Position numbers and translations under genes: made by a program
Notes under the pieces: model-generated
Database searches by the model: none
Seen by the model: only the letters and a program-made list of their open reading frames with translations
What the model was told of the DNA's origin: nothing
From: Pseudomonas baltica
GTDB taxonomy: Bacteria; Pseudomonadota; Gammaproteobacteria; Pseudomonadales; Pseudomonadaceae
Length of the DNA stretch: 64,000 nucleotides
Assembly (NCBI RefSeq): GCF_031880315.1
Contig: NZ_CP134771.1
Span: 4,436,501-4,500,500 of the forward strand
Direction of reading: 5' to 3'
Part shown: one piece after another, positions 35,515-44,191 of the stretch
Numbering within the stretch: position 1 is the first letter of the stretch
Layout of the letters: each line of letters begins with the position of its first letter

Positions 35515-35764
35515 TAGCGGCCTGACACGCGGTGACAAGCGTGGCGTGTTGTGTTCGCCGGCCAGGGCTCAAGCTCCGGCCTGCGAGGGCGCCGCGCGCA
35601 TTCCTGAGGTTGGTTGTCTGTCGTACCCCAGCGGGTTCACCGCCAGGGCGGACAGGCCTCCAGCCTCAAGTTGTATCTGGACGGTCATCGGGGCCGAATC
35701 CCCTGCCTGCCCAAGCATTCGCAAGAACCCAGTTCCCCCAGAGCAATCAAGAAGGTAGGAAACC

Positions 35765-37867
35765 GTGAACCCGGTCATCAAGAAGTTTCAATTCGGTCAG
35801 TCGACCGTTACCCTCGAAACGGGCCGCATTGCCCGTCAAGCCTCAGGCGCCGTACTGGTCACCGTCGATAACGACGTCACCGTACTGGTCACCGTGGTCG
35901 GTGCCAAGCAAGCGGATCCAGGCAAGGGCTTTTTCCCTCTGTCCGTGCACTACCAGGAAAAGACCTACGCTGCCGGTAAAATTCCTGGCGGTTTCTTCAA
36001 GCGTGAAGGCCGTCCTTCCGAGAAAGAAACCCTCACCTCGCGTCTGATCGATCGCCCGATCCGCCCCCTGTTCCCTGAAGGCTTCATGAACGAAGTGCAG
36101 GTTGTCTGCACCGTCGTTTCCACCAGCAAGAAAACCGATCCGGACATCGCTGCGATGATCGGTACCTCGGCAGCCCTGGCCATCTCCGGCATTCCATTCG
36201 AAGGCCCGATCGGCGCCGCTCGTGTGGCTTTCCACGAAAGCACCGGCTATCTGCTGAACCCGACGTACGAGCAGCAGGCTGCTTCGAGCCTGGACATGGT
36301 CGTTGCCGGTACCAAGGACGCCGTGCTGATGGTTGAGTCGGAAGCCAAAGAGCTGACCGAAGACCAGATGCTGGGCGCCGTGCTGTTCGCCCACGATGAA
36401 TTCCAGTCGGTCATCAAAGCCGTCACCGAGCTGGCTGCCGAAGCTGCCAAGCCGACCTGGAGCTGGACCCCTAAAGCCTGGAACACCGAGCTGCTGGGCG
36501 CTATCCGCAGTGAGTTCGGCGATGCCGTTTCTCAGGCCTACACCATCACCGTCAAGGCTGATCGTTACGCCAAGCTGGGTGAACTGCGTGACCAGGTGGT
36601 TGCCAAGTTCGCCACTGAAAACGGCCCAAGCACTGGCGAAGTGAAGGAAATCTTCGGCGAGATCGAATACCGCACCGTTCGCGAAAACATCGTCAACGGC
36701 AAGCCACGTATCGACGGTCGCGACACCAAGACCGTACGCCCGCTGAACATCGAAGTCGGTGTTCTGCCAAAGACCCACGGTTCTTCGCTGTTCACCCGTG
36801 GTGAAACCCAGGCGCTGGTCGTTGCCACGCTGGGTACCGCCCGTGACGCGCAACTGCTCGATACCCTCGAAGGCGAGAAAAAAGACCCCTTCATGCTGCA
36901 CTACAACTTCCCGCCGTTCTCGGTCGGTGAGTGTGGTCGCATGGGCGGTGCTGGCCGTCGCGAAATCGGTCACGGCCGTCTGGCCCGTCGCAGCATCTCG
37001 GCCATGCTGCCGGATGCCAGCGAATTCCCGTACACCATCCGCGTGGTGTCGGAAATCACCGAGTCCAACGGTTCGAGCTCCATGGCGTCGGTCTGCGGTG
37101 CTTCTCTGGCACTGATGGACGCCGGTGTGCCAATGAAGGCGCCGGTTGCCGGTATCGCCATGGGCCTGGTGAAAGAAGGCGAGAAGTTCGCCATCCTCAC
37201 CGACATCCTGGGTGACGAAGATCACCTCGGCGACATGGACTTCAAGGTAGCCGGTACCGCCAAAGGCGTCACCGCGCTGCAGATGGACATCAAGATCAAC
37301 GGCATCACCGAAGAGATCATGGAAATCGCCCTGGGCCAAGCCCTGGAAGCGCGCCTGAACATCCTCGGCCAGATGAACCAGATCCTTGGCACTTCGCGTA
37401 CCGAGCTGTCGGCCAACGCGCCGACCATGATCGCTATGAAGATCGACACCGACAAGATCCGTGACGTCATCGGCAAAGGCGGCGCGACCATTCGTGCCAT
37501 CTGCGAAGAAACCAAGGCTTCGATCGATATCGAAGACGACGGCTCGATCAAGATCTTCGGTGAAAGCAAAGAAGCCGCAGAAGCTGCGCGTCAGCGCGTT
37601 CTGAGCATCACCGCCGAAGCCGAGATCGGCAAGATCTACGTCGGCAAGGTCGAGCGTATCGTTGACTTCGGTGCGTTCGTCAACATCCTGCCGGGCAAGG
37701 ACGGTCTGGTGCACATCTCGATGTTGAGCGATGCTCGCGTAGAGAAAGTCACCGACATCCTCAAGGAAGGCCAGGAAGTCGAAGTGCTGGTACTGGACGT
37801 CGACAACCGCGGTCGCATCAAGCTGTCCATCAAGGACGTCGCTGCTGCCAAGGCTTCCGGCGCGTAA
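35765..37867 (+). CDS. pnp: Polynucleotide phosphorylase
   Basis: A 700-residue 3'-5' exoribonuclease of the RNA degradosome. Two RNase PH domains (about 10-220 and 310-540, with [12 protein letters not shown] and [13 protein letters not shown]), then a KH domain (about 555-615, [15 protein letters not shown]) and S1 domain (about 620-690, [20 protein letters not shown]). An AAGGTAGG-type site precedes GTG/ATG at 35765. A strong bidirectional terminator follows. Confidence 0.97.
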   Translation: MNPVIKKFQFGQSTVTLETGRIARQASGAVLVTVDNDVTVLVTVVGAKQADPGKGFFPLSVHYQEKTYAAGKIPGGFFKREGRPSEKETLTSRLIDRPIRPLFPEGFMNEVQVVCTVVSTSKKTDPDIAAMIGTSAALAISGIPFEGPIGAARVAFHESTGYLLNPTYEQQAASSLDMVVAGTKDAVLMVESEAKELTEDQMLGAVLFAHDEFQSVIKAVTELAAEAAKPTWSWTPKAWNTELLGAIRSEFGDAVSQAYTITVKADRYAKLGELRDQVVAKFATENGPSTGEVKEIFGEIEYRTVRENIVNGKPRIDGRDTKTVRPLNIEVGVLPKTHGSSLFTRGETQALVVATLGTARDAQLLDTLEGEKKDPFMLHYNFPPFSVGECGRMGGAGRREIGHGRLARRSISAMLPDASEFPYTIRVVSEITESNGSSSMASVCGASLALMDAGVPMKAPVAGIAMGLVKEGEKFAILTDILGDEDHLGDMDFKVAGTAKGVTALQMDIKINGITEEIMEIALGQALEARLNILGQMNQILGTSRTELSANAPTMIAMKIDTDKIRDVIGKGGATIRAICEETKASIDIEDDGSIKIFGESKEAAEAARQRVLSITAEAEIGKIYVGKVERIVDFGAFVNILPGKDGLVHISMLSDARVEKVTDILKEGQEVEVLVLDVDNRGRIKLSIKDVAAAKASGA

Positions 37868-37917
37868 GTGCTGTCAGCTTTGTAGCGCAGCGTGATCCGC
37901 TGCGCAGTCACACAGGA

Positions 37918-37949
37918 ATGCCCCGTATCTTCGGATACGGGGCATTTTC
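37918..37949. terminator. Bidirectional terminator after pnp
   Basis: A 12-bp perfect stem ATGCCCCGTATC/GATACGGGGCAT (37918-37945) with the stable UUCG loop, then TTTTCATTT, between convergent pnp and the large toxin-like gene. Confidence 0.9.
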
Positions 37950-37952
37950 ATT

Positions 37953-40900
37953 TCAGCCGATAGGGGCGAAACGCGTGCGTCCCAGCTTGGCGATCAGCCA
38001 AGACAAGGAGTCAGCGTTGGCCATAATGATATCGGTGCGTATCTGCGGGTTGGTGTAGAAGGCCGCGCGGGCATTCACCAATTTGTCGGTCTTGGTGAGT
38101 TTGAGTATCGCGTCGAAGGCACGACCATCGTCGGCGACAATGTCGCGCCACACCATGTTTACCCGGACTTTGAACAGAGTATGGGGTGAGGTGTTCACCG
38201 ACAGGCCGTTGCGTCGAAAGGCCAGTATTTCGTCACGGACATTGCGCCTGCCGCCGCTATTGCGGCTGAGCTGATCGATAAAGGGGGATGAGGCCTCCAC
38301 GTAGGCTATGTCCACCGTTCTGAGGATCTGATGGGAGATTTCATGGATCAACGAGACGGCCTGCTGATGCGCGAGCAACTCGGTATCGGAGGCGAGGGCA
38401 TGCACTGAGACGTCCCATGGCAGGGTAAAGAACCGCTCGGTGAGGAAAATCCGTTTGCCTGGATCTTCGTCATAGACGAAGGCTACGGTGTCTTCATAGC
38501 CCGGCATGTTGACGCCAACGACGATGCGCTTCGAGCTGGCGGGCTTCATGGGATCCGAAAGCAAATGCGTCAGTATCCGCTTGGTGTAGTCCCGTAGCTG
38601 CTCCACCGCCTGCGGGGACGGAACGTGCCCGAACGCATTGCTCAGGATCTTCAAGGTCCTGGGCGACAGCGCGACCTGCGGACTGGGTGCCTCAAGGTTC
38701 TCGAGCGCGGTCTCAAGGTAGTGGCGCGCCTTGTCATAGGCCCGCACCAGCATGGCGTGCTTGAGCGGGTGCAGTGCACTGATGTCTTTCATGCCCGACG
38801 CCAAGGTGGTGAAGCGCAGCGCGATGTCGAGGTCTGCGGCGGCCGAGTCAAAACAGCTGGGCATGATCCCGCCGCCGAGCAGGCCTTCCTTGAGGTCGAT
38901 CTGCCACTGGCCATTTACTTCTTTCAGGTCCGGGCCAGCCTTGCCATCCTTGATGATTCTCCAGTGTTCCCCAGGCTTGCCGACTTCATAGACATTCCCC
39001 GCCACCGCCGCGAAATAACGATTCGCGGTGGTGTCGACGTACAGGTTCAGCGCGGCGTTCTTGCTCAAATCTTTGAGCTGGATGTCATCACATCGCAAGT
39101 TGGCCAGGCTTCCCGAGAATTGAGGCCGCAGGGACTGAGTCGTCCAGGCGGGGTCGATGTCGACCGCTGCCGGTTCTGGCGCGGGGCTCGACGGCGCACC
39201 TTTCTTGCTCAGTGCGTGATGGGGCATGCGATTGCTGGCCAGGCTCCCCAAGGCGGTGACGAACTCCGCCAGGGACTCGCCCCAGTTGTGCTTGAGCGCC
39301 GCATCGGCCGAGCCCTTGAGCCACTGCGCGCTTTGCAGGGTGGCGATCACCGCCGCCAGTTTGCCCGGCAGGAACAGCGATCCCTGTTCGATCGCCAGGC
39401 CCAGCACGTAGCGGAAAACCTGCCAGTAGGCCTCGGCGGTGGTGACCGTCCGTGCCTTGGCCAACTCGATAAGAAGGAGCGCGTTCTCGTCATACAGGAC
39501 GTGGAGGGCATTGCCTTCGATGACTCGGCGGACCAGTTGCACCGGCCCCGGCGTGGTATCGAACACGTAGAGGTCGGACGGGTCCCAGAACAGATGAGGG
39601 TGCAGGAAGCCTTGGTGATCGTAGCGGCTGCGCACGCCATCGGGCACACGCGCGAGGATGTCTTGCTGCAAGGCGGTGTCGAGCAGCAAGGCTGCGCGCA
39701 GGGCTTCCTGATCCTTGAACTCCATCAGCCGGTGTTCTGGCCGATAGGCGCAGTAGAGCAGCACGGGACCTTGCTTCACATCGTCCGGGCCGATGAGGTA
39801 CATGCCACGCACGGTGTCGGGAGCAAAGCCCTCGGCGGCGCGCAGTTGCAGGTTGGATATGACGATCTTTTGGTCCATCGCATCATCGCGGGCCAAACCA
39901 TCCGGTTTGGCCAACACGTGGGATAGGTAGTACATCGCCGCCGCGCTGAGCCTTTTCTCCAGAAACTGCTGATAACCCTCTTCCATCAGGTACGCGGTCG
40001 CCGTGTGGCTGTAGCGCTCGCGACGTTTCCCGTAGTCGGCACTGTGGGTGGAGAGTTTGTCGGCCAGCAAGGTGCGATAGGAGCGGCCGACATCCAGCGC
40101 ATCGACCATGTCGCGGACCTTGCGTGCATCCAGCGGCAACGGCGCCTGATTCGGCCCTGAGACGCTCACCTTGAAGTTGCTGGCGGTATCGACGATGCCA
40201 CTGTGGGTCAGGGCGAATTCGGTGAGACTCTTGCTGGTGGTGACGATGTCGCCCGCGAGGGGGGACGGCGTCTCCCCGGACAGCACCGGGCTGGGCGTGA
40301 CGTGGGAATAGGTGACGGTGATCAGCGCCGGATCCGCCGCCAGGGTGGGAAAATCCTTGGCCAGCTGGACACTGAGTTGCTGATGGGCGAAGTCGTCCAG
40401 TTTGGGAATATCGAATAGATAGTTGAATTTGCTGTTGGAAACGCTGACGGCGTTCTGTAGCAGCAGCGAGTAGGTGCGCAGTTGGTGAGGCGTCGCGTCC
40501 TTGAGCCAGGTTGGCAGCAAGCTGCGGAAATACTGGATCTGCAGCGTATCGTGCAGGCGCTTGAGGGGCTTCTGAATGGGCTGGGCGTTCGCTTCGAGGT
40601 CGACGAAGCGCTGGAACAGTTTGCCGTCGAGTTCGTTGCGGATCGCGTAACTCAAATAGTGCGTGCGGGTGTTGGCACGATAGCTCACGGCGCTCTTGCT
40701 CAAGTGACCGAGCAGGTCGGCACCTACGCTCGTCAGCACCAGCTCCGGCACGGTGACGCCGGGCAGCACCGAGGGCGTATGCCACTTGATCAGGTCCTCG
40801 GCATGTATCAGGTCCATCCATTGCACCAGCTTGGGTTCCTCCTCGAACGCACCATTCATTTGATCGAGCAGACTCTGCTCATCATGGAATTGCGTCAACG

Positions 40901-43022
40901 GTTCCAGCGGCGACCACAGCAGCAGCGTGCCGGCCTCGGGGGCCGCCCGCTGCAGCACGAAGGCGCTGGTCATGGACAGTATGTGGGGCTTGCCAGGCAT
41001 CTTCAGGCTCAGCCCGAGAATACGGAAGCGGGCATTGGCCAGGGTCGGCTGGGGGCTGTCCAGAGAGTGCTGCAGCAAGTCCAGCAGTTCCGCATCGATC
41101 AGCTTGTCCTCGCGGGCCATGGCCAGTTCGATACGCAGTAGCGCTTCGGTCAGAACGTGCATGACCCGCGCAGAGAAGGTCACGCCTTTGCCAAAGCGCA
41201 CCTGCCCCTCATCGTACGCCTTGTGTTGCTCCAGATAACCGAGCGAGAAGTCGAGCTTCAGGTGGCCGATCTGCTGCCAGAGGGCTTCGGCGCTCGGCCA
41301 GGCCAGCGACTGCTGATGACGATCCAGCACCTGGAAGTCGGCCTTGCTGCCATGGGCGATGCTGCCACTGAGCGTGCCCAGGAAAAAGTCGATCAGAGCG
41401 ACGGCTTCATCGTTGTGCTTGATCCACAGGTCCTGGGGCTGCAGCGCGCCTTGGCACAGGGCGTTGATCGCGGGCGCGAATTGCCGAATGACTGATGCGC
41501 GAATATCGGGCTGGGCACCCTTGAGGCCCTTGAGCAGCGATACCAGGGAACTGGCGTGGATCATGCGTTGAAACAGCGTCACGCTGCGGTTGAGGGGCTC
41601 GGGCAGGCTCTTGACCGTGGCGCCGGCACGGTCGGTTATCCAGCGGCTGGCATCGCCGATATGGGCTAGCCGGCTATCGATGAGCGCGCGGATATCCAAG
41701 GCATCCTCAACGGCGGCAGCGGCCGTGCCGGTCTGTGCGCCGGGGAAGCGCAAGGCATGGGCCAGGCGCCTGGCGATCAGGGCGCTCAAGTTGTCCGCAA
41801 GCACCAGGAAGGCGCCTTGGTCGATGTCGGTCAGGGTAATGTCGGTGGGGGCTTCATCTTGCAACAGGTTCCAGTGATCCTGTGCGATCGCGATCCAGCG
41901 CGGTGCCTGGGAGACCCGCTCGATGCAGTGACGCTTGAGGGCCTCTCGATCAGCGAAATGCAGCAGGCCGCCGCTGGCACTGTACACAAAGAGGCCTTGG
42001 GTGGCTTCGGTGCGATGCTGGAGGACCAGGCTGTCGGCAATCGGTACCACGGCCTTGTCACCTTCCTGCAATGCGGCGAACGCAAGAGTGTGCGCGCTCA
42101 GGGTGTCAACGTCCGGGATCAGCAGCTCGCGCAGCCATTCCAGTTGCCCGGCGCTGATCTGTCCACTGGCCGCTGACTGGATGAGCATCCGCGCATAGTT
42201 GTCGGCCAACCCGAGGGCGAGGGCATCGCGGCGGTCGCTGCCGACGTCGTTATCGGCGCCTGCCCAGTACTCGCGCAAGGTGCGGGCGAAGGCTCCCGGG
42301 ACGGCGATGGTGGCTTCAAGCAGCGCCGCTTCGCAGCTGTCGTGGTAGGCCGGGTCGGGTTCGACGGCGTCACCGCGCAGGTAGCGACGGCGCAGCCCTA
42401 TGCCCAGAGGCTGGCCGCTGAACAGGTCGAGGGCACTGTCACGCAGCGTTTCGGTGCGCAGCACGACATCGTCGCCGGCGACGATCTGCAAGCGGTGCCC
42501 GGCGATGTCCGTGGTGCCATCGAGCACGCCCGAGAAAGCCTGGGTCACACAGTCGTCCATGACGCTGCGCAACGTTGGCAGCTTGCTCAGCCCCTCGGCG
42601 AAATTGCCGAGCAGGTCGATCTGTTCCTGCAGGAGCTGCTGCGACCACTGTTCGAATACCGGGTACGCCAGCTCAACGAATTGCAGCGGCTGGGTGGCGA
42701 CGCCCAGATGTGCCAGTTCGCTTTGCAACGAGCTCTCCAGCTGGCGCAGGTTATCGAAGCCTTGCACGCCGCGCAGAGGGCTATAGAGGTAAACCGCCTT
42801 GAGCGCCGGGTTGCGCTGATGGAATACCAGGCAACCGGTAGAGGCCGGTTGGGCATTTTTCAGCGCCTCCACGCGCATGTTTTCGGGGATGGCTGTTTCG
42901 TCGGCCAGGCGGCTTAGCCAAGCTGTTTCCTCGATGCTGAGAATATCGCTGGAGGCGGCCTCCAGCGCCGTCTTGAAATGGGCGAAGAGGGTACTTGCTT
43001 CGAAATAGGGGGTGACGGTCAT
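37953..43022 (-). CDS. Large repeat-containing protein with C-terminal zincin motif (putative toxin)
   Basis: A 1689-residue protein; ATG 43022 is chosen for the AGGGAAG site just upstream. No signal peptide or clear membrane segment is seen. Four degenerate repeats of the form hhhYSxxxxxxxFxDxxxL occur at about 77-99, 343-365, 700-722 and 1087-1112. The C-terminal 230 residues contain HEISH (1560-1564) followed by RTVDIAY, which resembles the HExxH plus GTxDxxYG zinc site of aspzincin (M35) metallopeptidases. The overall style fits large Pseudomonas proteins labelled dermonecrotic-toxin-like (DUF6543). Export route, target and activity are inference. It is inserted between pnp and the BON gene, in an otherwise conserved region. 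Confidence 0.6.
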   Translation of the reverse strand: MTVTPYFEASTLFAHFKTALEAASSDILSIEETAWLSRLADETAIPENMRVEALKNAQPASTGCLVFHQRNPALKAVYLYSPLRGVQGFDNLRQLESSLQSELAHLGVATQPLQFVELAYPVFEQWSQQLLQEQIDLLGNFAEGLSKLPTLRSVMDDCVTQAFSGVLDGTTDIAGHRLQIVAGDDVVLRTETLRDSALDLFSGQPLGIGLRRRYLRGDAVEPDPAYHDSCEAALLEATIAVPGAFARTLREYWAGADNDVGSDRRDALALGLADNYARMLIQSAASGQISAGQLEWLRELLIPDVDTLSAHTLAFAALQEGDKAVVPIADSLVLQHRTEATQGLFVYSASGGLLHFADREALKRHCIERVSQAPRWIAIAQDHWNLLQDEAPTDITLTDIDQGAFLVLADNLSALIARRLAHALRFPGAQTGTAAAAVEDALDIRALIDSRLAHIGDASRWITDRAGATVKSLPEPLNRSVTLFQRMIHASSLVSLLKGLKGAQPDIRASVIRQFAPAINALCQGALQPQDLWIKHNDEAVALIDFFLGTLSGSIAHGSKADFQVLDRHQQSLAWPSAEALWQQIGHLKLDFSLGYLEQHKAYDEGQVRFGKGVTFSARVMHVLTEALLRIELAMAREDKLIDAELLDLLQHSLDSPQPTLANARFRILGLSLKMPGKPHILSMTSAFVLQRAAPEAGTLLLWSPLEPLTQFHDEQSLLDQMNGAFEEEPKLVQWMDLIHAEDLIKWHTPSVLPGVTVPELVLTSVGADLLGHLSKSAVSYRANTRTHYLSYAIRNELDGKLFQRFVDLEANAQPIQKPLKRLHDTLQIQYFRSLLPTWLKDATPHQLRTYSLLLQNAVSVSNSKFNYLFDIPKLDDFAHQQLSVQLAKDFPTLAADPALITVTYSHVTPSPVLSGETPSPLAGDIVTTSKSLTEFALTHSGIVDTASNFKVSVSGPNQAPLPLDARKVRDMVDALDVGRSYRTLLADKLSTHSADYGKRRERYSHTATAYLMEEGYQQFLEKRLSAAAMYYLSHVLAKPDGLARDDAMDQKIVISNLQLRAAEGFAPDTVRGMYLIGPDDVKQGPVLLYCAYRPEHRLMEFKDQEALRAALLLDTALQQDILARVPDGVRSRYDHQGFLHPHLFWDPSDLYVFDTTPGPVQLVRRVIEGNALHVLYDENALLLIELAKARTVTTAEAYWQVFRYVLGLAIEQGSLFLPGKLAAVIATLQSAQWLKGSADAALKHNWGESLAEFVTALGSLASNRMPHHALSKKGAPSSPAPEPAAVDIDPAWTTQSLRPQFSGSLANLRCDDIQLKDLSKNAALNLYVDTTANRYFAAVAGNVYEVGKPGEHWRIIKDGKAGPDLKEVNGQWQIDLKEGLLGGGIMPSCFDSAAADLDIALRFTTLASGMKDISALHPLKHAMLVRAYDKARHYLETALENLEAPSPQVALSPRTLKILSNAFGHVPSPQAVEQLRDYTKRILTHLLSDPMKPASSKRIVVGVNMPGYEDTVAFVYDEDPGKRIFLTERFFTLPWDVSVHALASDTELLAHQQAVSLIHEISHQILRTVDIAYVEASSPFIDQLSRNSGGRRNVRDEILAFRRNGLSVNTSPHTLFKVRVNMVWRDIVADDGRAFDAILKLTKTDKLVNARAAFYTNPQIRTDIIMANADSLSWLIAKLGRTRFAPIG

Positions 43023-43336
43023 GATCTTCCCTGCGAGACGGTCCCGGACAATCCGGTTCGGAACCACGACGCTACGCGCGCAGGCCGCAGGGGTAGCGGT
43101 AGATAAATCAGAGACTGGCGCGCGCCGGTATTTGGCGAAGATGCAACTTGCACGCGGGCTTAAGGCGCCATCATGCAGTATGCACGACCCAGAGATTTTG
43201 CTGATTTTGTAAGCTATTGATTTTAATAGATTATTTTTAAATATGAACTTGGCACAACCCCTGCAATCCTATCTAGTAACTCTGCAGCCTTGACCATAAA
43301 AGGCGCAGGTTTTTTCGAAAAACAGGAGTGACTCGT

Positions 43337-43690
43337 ATGAAGAAGTTCGCAATTGCTGCCGCTACTGCTGCTACCCTGACCTTGACTCTGGCCAATGCTG
43401 CCATGGTCCAGGCTGCCCAGACTTCCCAGCCGATGGTTGTCGCTGCCGGCGAAATGGAAAAAGCCAAAGAGTCCACTTCCGATACCTGGATCACCACCAA
43501 AGTCAAATCCGACCTGGTGACCGAGAAAGGCATCCCTGGTACCGACATCAAGGTAGAAACCAACAAAGGCGTGGTTTCCCTGTCGTCGACTGTAGCGATC
43601 ACCGAAGCGCAGAAAACCACTGCCGTGGCGATCACCAAGAAAATCAAAGGCGTCAAAGCAGTATCGGCTGACGGCCTGAAAGCCGAGTAA
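43337..43690 (+). CDS. Secreted BON-domain protein
   Basis: A 117-residue periplasmic protein. ATG 43337 follows an AGGAG site and begins a signal peptide (MKKFAIAAATAATLTLTLAN, cleavage near AQAAQ). One BON domain fills the rest (WITTKVKSDLVTEKGIPGTD, GVVSLSSTV, KKIKGVKAVS). Related OsmY-like proteins respond to osmotic or envelope stress and bind phospholipid surfaces. A strong terminator follows. In P. aeruginosa a BON gene also lies near pnp. Confidence 0.85.
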   Translation: MKKFAIAAATAATLTLTLANAAMVQAAQTSQPMVVAAGEMEKAKESTSDTWITTKVKSDLVTEKGIPGTDIKVETNKGVVSLSSTVAITEAQKTTAVAITKKIKGVKAVSADGLKAE

Positions 43691-43750
43691 GCTGGCGAAT
43701 ATCGCTAACCCTGCAAAGGGTTCATGCGAAGACCGGAAGGATCTGATCGA

Positions 43751-43787
43751 CAAGCCCCGCAGCGTCAATGCTGCGGGGCTTTTTTGT
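43751..43787 (+). terminator. Terminator after the BON gene
   Basis: AAGCCCCGCAGC pairs with GCTGCGGGGCTT, followed by a T-run. Confidence 0.9.
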
Positions 43788-43801
43788 GCGGGCTTTCCGG
43801 C

Positions 43802-43861
43802 CCCTCAGCGAGCAAGCCTTGCTCCCATAGTCACTTGTAGGAGCAAGGCTTGCTCACGAAG
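43802..43861. repeat. REPIN
   Basis: Two inverted REPs (GCAAGCCTTGCTCCCATAG and AGGAGCAAGGCTTGCTCACG) in which the usual GCGGGC has become GCGAGC or GCTCAC, between convergent genes. Confidence 0.85.
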
Positions 43862-43885
43862 GGGCCCGGAAGGCTTACAGCGACC

Positions 43886-44191
43886 TCAACCGCGTTCGCC
43901 GGTGATGTTGGCCAAGCGGTCGCCCTCGAAGCGCAGGTAGTGGTACATCCCGAACGTAGGGCCATACGTCCACTGCTGTACGGGGATTTCCTCGTGTTGC
44001 CTGCCGTCCGCGTTTTTCAGATAGCTCACAGGGCCACGGCCGCTGGGCTCGCCGCACTTGCGCAACACCGTGTTCATGTTGTCGTTCACCGATACCAGCG
44101 CACTGTCGCAGCGCATCGAGTCGTCGGCGTGCGCGGTGGCGGCGGTGACGAGCAAGGTAAGGCAGGCGGCCAACGTGTACAAAGTGTTCAT
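43886..44191 (-). CDS. DUF2845 periplasmic protein
   Basis: A 101-residue protein with a signal peptide (residues 1-22, ending AHA-D). It has the DUF2845 pattern: MRCDSALVSVNDNMNTVLRKCGEP with two cysteines, then QQWTYGPTFGMYHYLRFEGDRL and a final ITGERG. Function is unknown. Its start overlaps the stop of the DUF748 gene (ATGA), so the two are co-translated. Confidence 0.75.
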   Translation of the reverse strand: MNTLYTLAACLTLLVTAATAHADDSMRCDSALVSVNDNMNTVLRKCGEPSGRGPVSYLKNADGRQHEEIPVQQWTYGPTFGMYHYLRFEGDRLANITGERG

